16,470 nt of DNA from Scatomorpha merdavium (lineage in GTDB: Bacteria > Bacillota > Clostridia > Oscillospirales > Oscillospiraceae): NCBI GenBank assembly GCA_018711415.1, contig DVIJ01000075.1, forward strand, positions 1 through 16,470, given 5' to 3'. The notes under the pieces were generated by a model that was not told the origin of the DNA, searched no databases, and saw only the letters and a list, made by a program, of their open reading frames with translations. The position numbers and the translations under genes are program-made. Every line of letters begins with the position of its first letter. Positions within the stretch are counted from its first letter, which is position 1. Below, one piece after another: positions 13,247 through 16,470 of this stretch.

Positions 13247-15420
13247 TACATGTAGCGAAGAGCGCGGGTTTTTGCTTTGGCGTGTCACGGTCTGTGGAGC
13301 TGGCGGAGAAACTGCTGAAAGATGGGCCGTGCAAAAGCCTGGGTCCGCTCATACACAATGACGACGTCGTAGGGAAACTTGCGCAGATGGGTCTGAGCGT
13401 GGTCGAGAGTCCCGAGCAGGTAGGCCCGGGCGACAGAGTGCTGATACGCTCGCACGGGGTTTCGAAAGCCGTGGAGGACGCGCTGCGCGCCGCCGGAGCT
13501 GAGGTGAACGACGCGACCTGCCCGAACGTTTCAAGGATACACAGGATAGTTTCCGAAGCGTCGGCACGCGGCAGGCAGGTCCTGGTCATAGGGACGCGGG
13601 ACCACCCGGAGGTCCGTGCGATCTGCGGCAGGTGCGAATCGCCCGTAGTAGTTGCGGACGCAGAAGAGCTGGAGGCATGGCTCAACCAGAATGTTGAAAA
13701 TTGCACAAAAGAACTCACGGTAGTCGTGCAGACTACACAAACCGAAAAGAATCTGCGCGAGTGTGAAAAATTAATAAAAAAATGGTGTACAAAAGCGGAA
13801 ATCTTTGATACAATATGCTTTGCTACGTCCATTAGGCAGGAGGAGGCGGTAAAACTGGCCTCCGAATGCGGAGCGATGGTTGTCATTGGCGGGAAGGATA
13901 GCGCCAACAGCCTGCATTTGGCGGAGCTCTGCGCCGAGCGATGCCCGAATACGCAGTTCATAGCAACTGCTTCGGAGCTGGACCTTGGGGCGTTGAGCGG
14001 AGTCGGAGATGTGGGAGTGACAGCCGGGGCATCCGCGCCGTCATGGATAATCAAGGAGGTACTGGATAAGATGAGCGACGAGATCCTGATTCAAGAGAAC
14101 CCTGTTGAGGCCCCTGTCGAAGAGGCCAAGGTCGAAGCTGCGGCCGTGGAGGAAGCGGCGCCGGTTGCAGTCGAAGAGGCAGCGCCGGTTGAAGAAGCGC
14201 CTGCGGAGGAGGCAGCGGCAGAAGCCGCACCCGCAGAAAAGAGCTTCGATGAGCTGCTGGAGGATTCTCTGAAAACTATATATAACGGTGACAAGGTCAG
14301 CGGCGTTGTCGTGGCCATCACGGCCACCGAGGTCAGCATAGACCTCGGCACCAAGTACTCCGCCTTCATCCCGACGGCTGAGTTCACCGAGGACGGGGAC
14401 GTAAAGCTCGAGGACGCCATCCACATCGGCGATACGGTCGAGGCCATAGTCGTCCGCGTGAACGACGTTGAAGGCACGGCGCAGCTCTCCAAGAAGCGCA
14501 TGGACGCCGTCAAGAACTGGGCGGACATCGAGGCCGCGCAGGAAGCCGGCTCCGTGGTCGAAGGCACCGTCACCGAGGAGAACAAGGGCGGCGTCGTCGT
14601 TTCCGTGAAGGGCATCAGGGTCTTTGTCCCGGCCAGCCAGTCCGGCCTGCCGAAGGACACTCCGATGACCGAGCTGGTCAAGCAGAAGGTCCGCCTCAAG
14701 ATCACCGAGGTCAACCGCGGCCGCAGGCGCGTGGTCGGCTCCATCCGTGCCGTGCTGCAGCGCGAGCGCAAGGAGAGGGCCGAGGCCGTCTGGAACGAGA
14801 TCGAGGTCGGCAAGGTCTATAGGGGCGTTGTGAAGAGCCTCACGAGCTACGGCGCGTTCGTGGATATCGGCGGTATAGACGGCATGGTCCACGTCTCCGA
14901 GCTGAGTTGGAGCCGCATCAAGAACCCGGCTGAGGTCGTCTCCGTGGGCGACGAGCTCGAGGTCTATGTCATCGGCTTTGATAAGGAAGCCAAGAGGATC
15001 TCCCTGGGCTACAAGAAGGCCGAGGACAACCCCTGGACGAAGTTCGTCAACACCTACAGTGTCGGCGATATTGCAAAGGTCAAGGTCGTCAAGCTGATGC
15101 CTTTCGGCGCGTTCGCCGAGGTCATGCCCGGTGTGGACGGTCTCATCCACATCAGCCAGATCGCCAACCGCCGCATCGGCAAGCCGGACGAGGTCCTGAG
15201 CGTTGGCGACGTGGTCGACGTCAAGATCACCGCTATCGACAACGACAAGCAGAAGATCTCCCTTTCCATCCGCGCCCTGTCCGAGCCGGAACCGGCTCCG
15301 CGCAGGTTCGCGCCCGAGGCTCCCGCTGTCCCGCAGGAGGACGCGCTGGTTTATGAGGTCTCCGAGACCGGCGAGGCCAGCGGCAACATCCCCGAGGATG
15401 CCGGCGAGGTCGAGGAATAA
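13243..15420 (+). CDS. ispH-rpsA: Fused IspH (HMBPP reductase) and 30S ribosomal protein S1
   Basis: A single 725-codon frame. Residues 1 to about 276 are IspH, the iron-sulfur enzyme that makes IPP and DMAPP from HMBPP in the last MEP-pathway step. The three cluster cysteines are Cys11 (AGFCFGV), Cys93 (DATCPNV) and Cys192 (DTICFAT), with GPLIHND and RSHGVS also present. An Ala/Glu/Pro/Val-rich linker (about 285-333) leads to four S1 RNA-binding domains beginning near residues 349, 436, 523 and 608, and then an acidic tail. E. coli S1 has six domains; four is usual for Firmicutes. Such fusions are known in Clostridia. An internal ribosome site and ATG at the junction could yield S1 alone. 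A strong terminator follows. Confidence 0.96.
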   Translation: MIHVAKSAGFCFGVSRSVELAEKLLKDGPCKSLGPLIHNDDVVGKLAQMGLSVVESPEQVGPGDRVLIRSHGVSKAVEDALRAAGAEVNDATCPNVSRIHRIVSEASARGRQVLVIGTRDHPEVRAICGRCESPVVVADAEELEAWLNQNVENCTKELTVVVQTTQTEKNLRECEKLIKKWCTKAEIFDTICFATSIRQEEAVKLASECGAMVVIGGKDSANSLHLAELCAERCPNTQFIATASELDLGALSGVGDVGVTAGASAPSWIIKEVLDKMSDEILIQENPVEAPVEEAKVEAAAVEEAAPVAVEEAAPVEEAPAEEAAAEAAPAEKSFDELLEDSLKTIYNGDKVSGVVVAITATEVSIDLGTKYSAFIPTAEFTEDGDVKLEDAIHIGDTVEAIVVRVNDVEGTAQLSKKRMDAVKNWADIEAAQEAGSVVEGTVTEENKGGVVVSVKGIRVFVPASQSGLPKDTPMTELVKQKVRLKITEVNRGRRRVVGSIRAVLQRERKERAEAVWNEIEVGKVYRGVVKSLTSYGAFVDIGGIDGMVHVSELSWSRIKNPAEVVSVGDELEVYVIGFDKEAKRISLGYKKAEDNPWTKFVNTYSVGDIAKVKVVKLMPFGAFAEVMPGVDGLIHISQIANRRIGKPDEVLSVGDVVDVKITAIDNDKQKISLSIRALSEPEPAPRRFAPEAPAVPQEDALVYEVSETGEASGNIPEDAGEVEE
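13786..13814 (+). promoter_or_regulatory. Possible internal promoter inside ispH, for separate S1 expression
   Basis: TGTACA (13786-13791) and TACAAT (13809-13814) are spaced by 17 bases. They lie in an AT-rich island (about 13690-13830) inside otherwise GC-rich coding sequence. The frame here uses codons rare nearby, such as TTA, and many AAA. The -35 match is only four of six, so confidence is low. It would give a leader of about 250 bases to the internal start at 14071. Confidence 0.3.
14053..14073 (+). promoter_or_regulatory. Internal ribosome binding site and ATG at the IspH/S1 junction
   Basis: AAGGAGGT (14053-14060) is an eight-base match to the anti-Shine-Dalgarno complement, the best in the window. 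It lies ten bases before the in-frame ATG at 14071, codon 277. Translation from there would give a 449-residue S1 protein starting MSDE, which resembles free-standing S1 starts. The same bases encode Lys-Glu-Val near the end of IspH, so coincidence cannot be excluded. Confidence 0.55.
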
Positions 15421-15433
15421 CAAATATAGCTGT

Positions 15434-15470
15434 AAAAAGGCGCCTGTCTGCAAGACGGGCGCCTTTTTTT
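15434..15470 (+). terminator. Rho-independent terminator after ispH-rpsA
   Basis: The stem pairs GGCGCC (15439-15444) with GGCGCC (15458-15463), followed inward by a T-G wobble and GTCT/AGAC around a 3-base loop (GCA). A run of seven T (15464-15470) follows and A residues precede the stem. This is a canonical intrinsic terminator fourteen bases after the stop, marking the end of the operon. Confidence 0.96.
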
Positions 15471-15490
15471 ATAAAAATGTACGGAAATCC

Positions 15491-15519
15491 TTGCTAAAAT
15501 ACTGCGCTTAGAGTATAAT
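15491..15519 (+). promoter_or_regulatory. Sigma-A-type promoter for the carD-ispD unit
   Basis: TTGCTA (15491-15496) and a perfect TATAAT (15514-15519) are separated by 17 bases, in an AT-rich gap directly after the terminator. The predicted transcript start is near 15526, about 40 bases before the carD ATG. Confidence 0.85.
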
Positions 15520-15566
15520 ATCTTTATAAAAGTAAGATATGGCATTGCTGGGAAACGGAGGTTAAG

Positions 15567-16052
15567 ATGACATTCCGTGTGGGCGACAGGATAGCACACC
15601 CGATGCACGGCGCCGGCACTATAGACAGCATAGTGCGCAGAAAAATAAGCGGCATGGAAAGGGACTATTATGTCCTCAAATTGCCTGTTGGGGACATGCT
15701 GGTAATGATCCCGGTTGAGACCAGCACGGAGATCGGAGTCCGGCCGATAGTCGGAGCGGACGAGGCGGAGAAGATACTCGGCTCGATACCGGGGCTCGAG
15801 ATCGAGATGACGCAGAACTGGAACAAAAGATACCGGGAGAATATGCTGAAGATCAAGAGCGGGAACCTTCTCGAGGTCGCCGCAGTCGTAAAGGGGCTTA
15901 TGCAGCGGGAGAAAGAGCGGGGTCTGTCAACGGGTGAGCGGAAGATGCTGCACTCGGCCAAGCAGATACTCATATCCGAGATCGTCCTGTCGGAGAGCGC
16001 CAGTTACGAGGAAGTTGAAGAGCGGCTCAATAGCGCAATGATCTGCTCGTAA
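15567..16052 (+). CDS. CarD/CdnL-family transcriptional regulator
   Basis: A 161-residue CarD_CdnL_TRCF family protein. The N-terminal RNA-polymerase-interacting domain (about 1-60) has the hallmark FRVGDRIAHPMHGAGTI and a DYYVLKLPVGDMLVMIPV segment. The helical C-terminal domain (about 70-161, with KSGNLLEVAAVVKGL and LSTGERKML) is the part that contacts promoter DNA in characterised homologues. In mycobacteria and myxobacteria these proteins bind the RNA polymerase beta subunit and stabilise open complexes, often at rRNA promoters; that role is assumed here. The ATG has GGAGG (15557-15561) five bases upstream. It lies just before ispD, an order also seen in other bacteria. Confidence 0.94.
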   Translation: MTFRVGDRIAHPMHGAGTIDSIVRRKISGMERDYYVLKLPVGDMLVMIPVETSTEIGVRPIVGADEAEKILGSIPGLEIEMTQNWNKRYRENMLKIKSGNLLEVAAVVKGLMQREKERGLSTGERKMLHSAKQILISEIVLSESASYEEVEERLNSAMICS

Positions 16053-16059
16053 GCCAGCG

Positions 16060-16083
16060 ACGGGGCGGCACAGGCCGCCCCGT
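16060..16083 (+). terminator. GC-rich hairpin between carD and ispD, weak or partial terminator
   Basis: A perfect 10-base stem, ACGGGGCGGC (16060-16069) and GCCGCCCCGT (16074-16083), with the loop ACAG. The next bases (AACTATGTCTAAAAG) hold no T-tract, so full termination is unlikely. It may reduce transcription into ispD or protect the carD mRNA 3' end. No separate ispD promoter was recognised in the 54-base gap. Confidence 0.5.
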
Positions 16084-16106
16084 AACTATGTCTAAAAGAG
16101 GTACAT

Positions 16107-16470
16107 ATGTTCAGGAAAAAAGAAAACAGCGTGGAGCGGCCCTACTGCGCCGCAGTTATAGTAGCAGCCGGCAGCGGCACGCGTATGGGCGGAGATAAGC
16201 TCCTGCTGGAGCTCGGCGGCTGCACGGTCATAGAGAGGACAATGCTCGCCCTGGACCGCTGCGAGTGCATAGACGAGCTCGTGGTGGTCACGCAGAGCGA
16301 AAAGATACCAGCTATCGCCGCGCTGGCAAGAGAGCGGGGCATAAGAAAGCTCAAATGCGTGGTCGAGGGTGGCGCGGACAGAACGCAGTCGGCTTGGAAG
16401 GGCGTGTGCGAGTGCTCGGATAGGGCGGAGCTCATCGCCATTCACGACGGCGCCAGGCCGCTCGTGACGC
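16107..16470 (+). CDS. ispD: 2-C-methyl-D-erythritol 4-phosphate cytidylyltransferase IspD, N-terminal part (3' end outside the window)
   Basis: The first 121 codons of IspD, which couples MEP to CTP in the third step of the MEP isoprenoid pathway. The nucleotide-binding signature AAGSGTRMGGDK (20-31) and the conserved VEGGADRTQS and HDGARPLV segments are visible. The N-terminus is about ten residues longer than usual before the first strand and is Lys/Glu-rich. The ATG has AAAGAGGT (16095-16102) four bases upstream. The window ends inside the gene, so completeness and a possible IspF fusion or neighbour cannot be judged. Confidence 0.94.
   Translation, partial: MFRKKENSVERPYCAAVIVAAGSGTRMGGDKLLLELGGCTVIERTMLALDRCECIDELVVVTQSEKIPAIAALARERGIRKLKCVVEGGADRTQSAWKGVCECSDRAELIAIHDGARPLVT

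Noticed and set aside
14060..14080. The ispH-rpsA fusion as a sequencing error that removed a stop codon
   Set aside because: The frame is continuous with no sign of an indel, and such fusions are known in Clostridia. Separate S1 translation is considered in the findings instead.
14041..15453. A 470-codon open frame on the minus strand opposite the S1 part
   Set aside because: It is a mirror of the strongly biased S1 codons, its product is Leu/Asp/Val-rich with no motif, and its start lies in the terminator of the + strand operon.

Overview
The window is a gene-dense, GC-rich chromosomal segment with every recognisable gene on the + strand. It most likely comes from a spore-forming Firmicute of class Clostridia, probably close to Oscillospirales/Ruminococcaceae. 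The support is a clpP-clpX-lon-ysxC block, scpA-scpB, a GerW/YtfJ sporulation protein next to a DUF2953 (YtfI-like) protein, a DacF-like carboxypeptidase, and an ispH-rpsA fusion of the kind known from Clostridia. The organism assignment is inference; no rRNA is present. I found no phage, insertion sequence, CRISPR array, tRNA or rRNA, and no gene-free stretch over 300 bases.

Layout. (1) 1-4601: protein quality control, with the 3' end of clpP, then clpX, lon and the ribosome-assembly GTPase ysxC. A strong hairpin lies between clpX and lon, and another closes the block after ysxC. (2) 4636-9728: a new sigma-A-type promoter begins directly after that hairpin. It leads into an M50 membrane protease, scpA, scpB, a DUF2953 membrane protein, ytfJ, a D-Ala-D-Ala carboxypeptidase and rluB, mostly with overlapping ends. 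The carboxypeptidase start is buried in a long inverted repeat. (3) 9729-9862: an AT-rich regulatory gap with a promoter, an inverted repeat over its -35 box and several TGCA-core motifs. (4) 9863-15420: an overlapping operon of a MurR/RpiR-family regulator, an HI0933-type flavoprotein, cmk, plsC and ispH-rpsA, ended by a textbook terminator. (5) 15491-16470: a clear promoter, a CarD/CdnL-type regulator, a hairpin and the 5' part of ispD.

The genes are largely housekeeping: proteolysis, ribosome assembly and modification, chromosome condensation, CMP and phosphatidate synthesis, and the MEP isoprenoid pathway (IspH and IspD). I see no obviously new multi-gene system. The most interesting signals are regulatory. 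Inside the ispH-rpsA fusion there is a near-perfect Shine-Dalgarno, an in-frame ATG exactly at the domain junction, an AT-rich island with a promoter-like sequence, and an abrupt change in isoleucine codon choice. Together these suggest that S1 is also made as a separate protein. The second is the hairpin that covers both the ribosome site and the TTG start of the carboxypeptidase gene.
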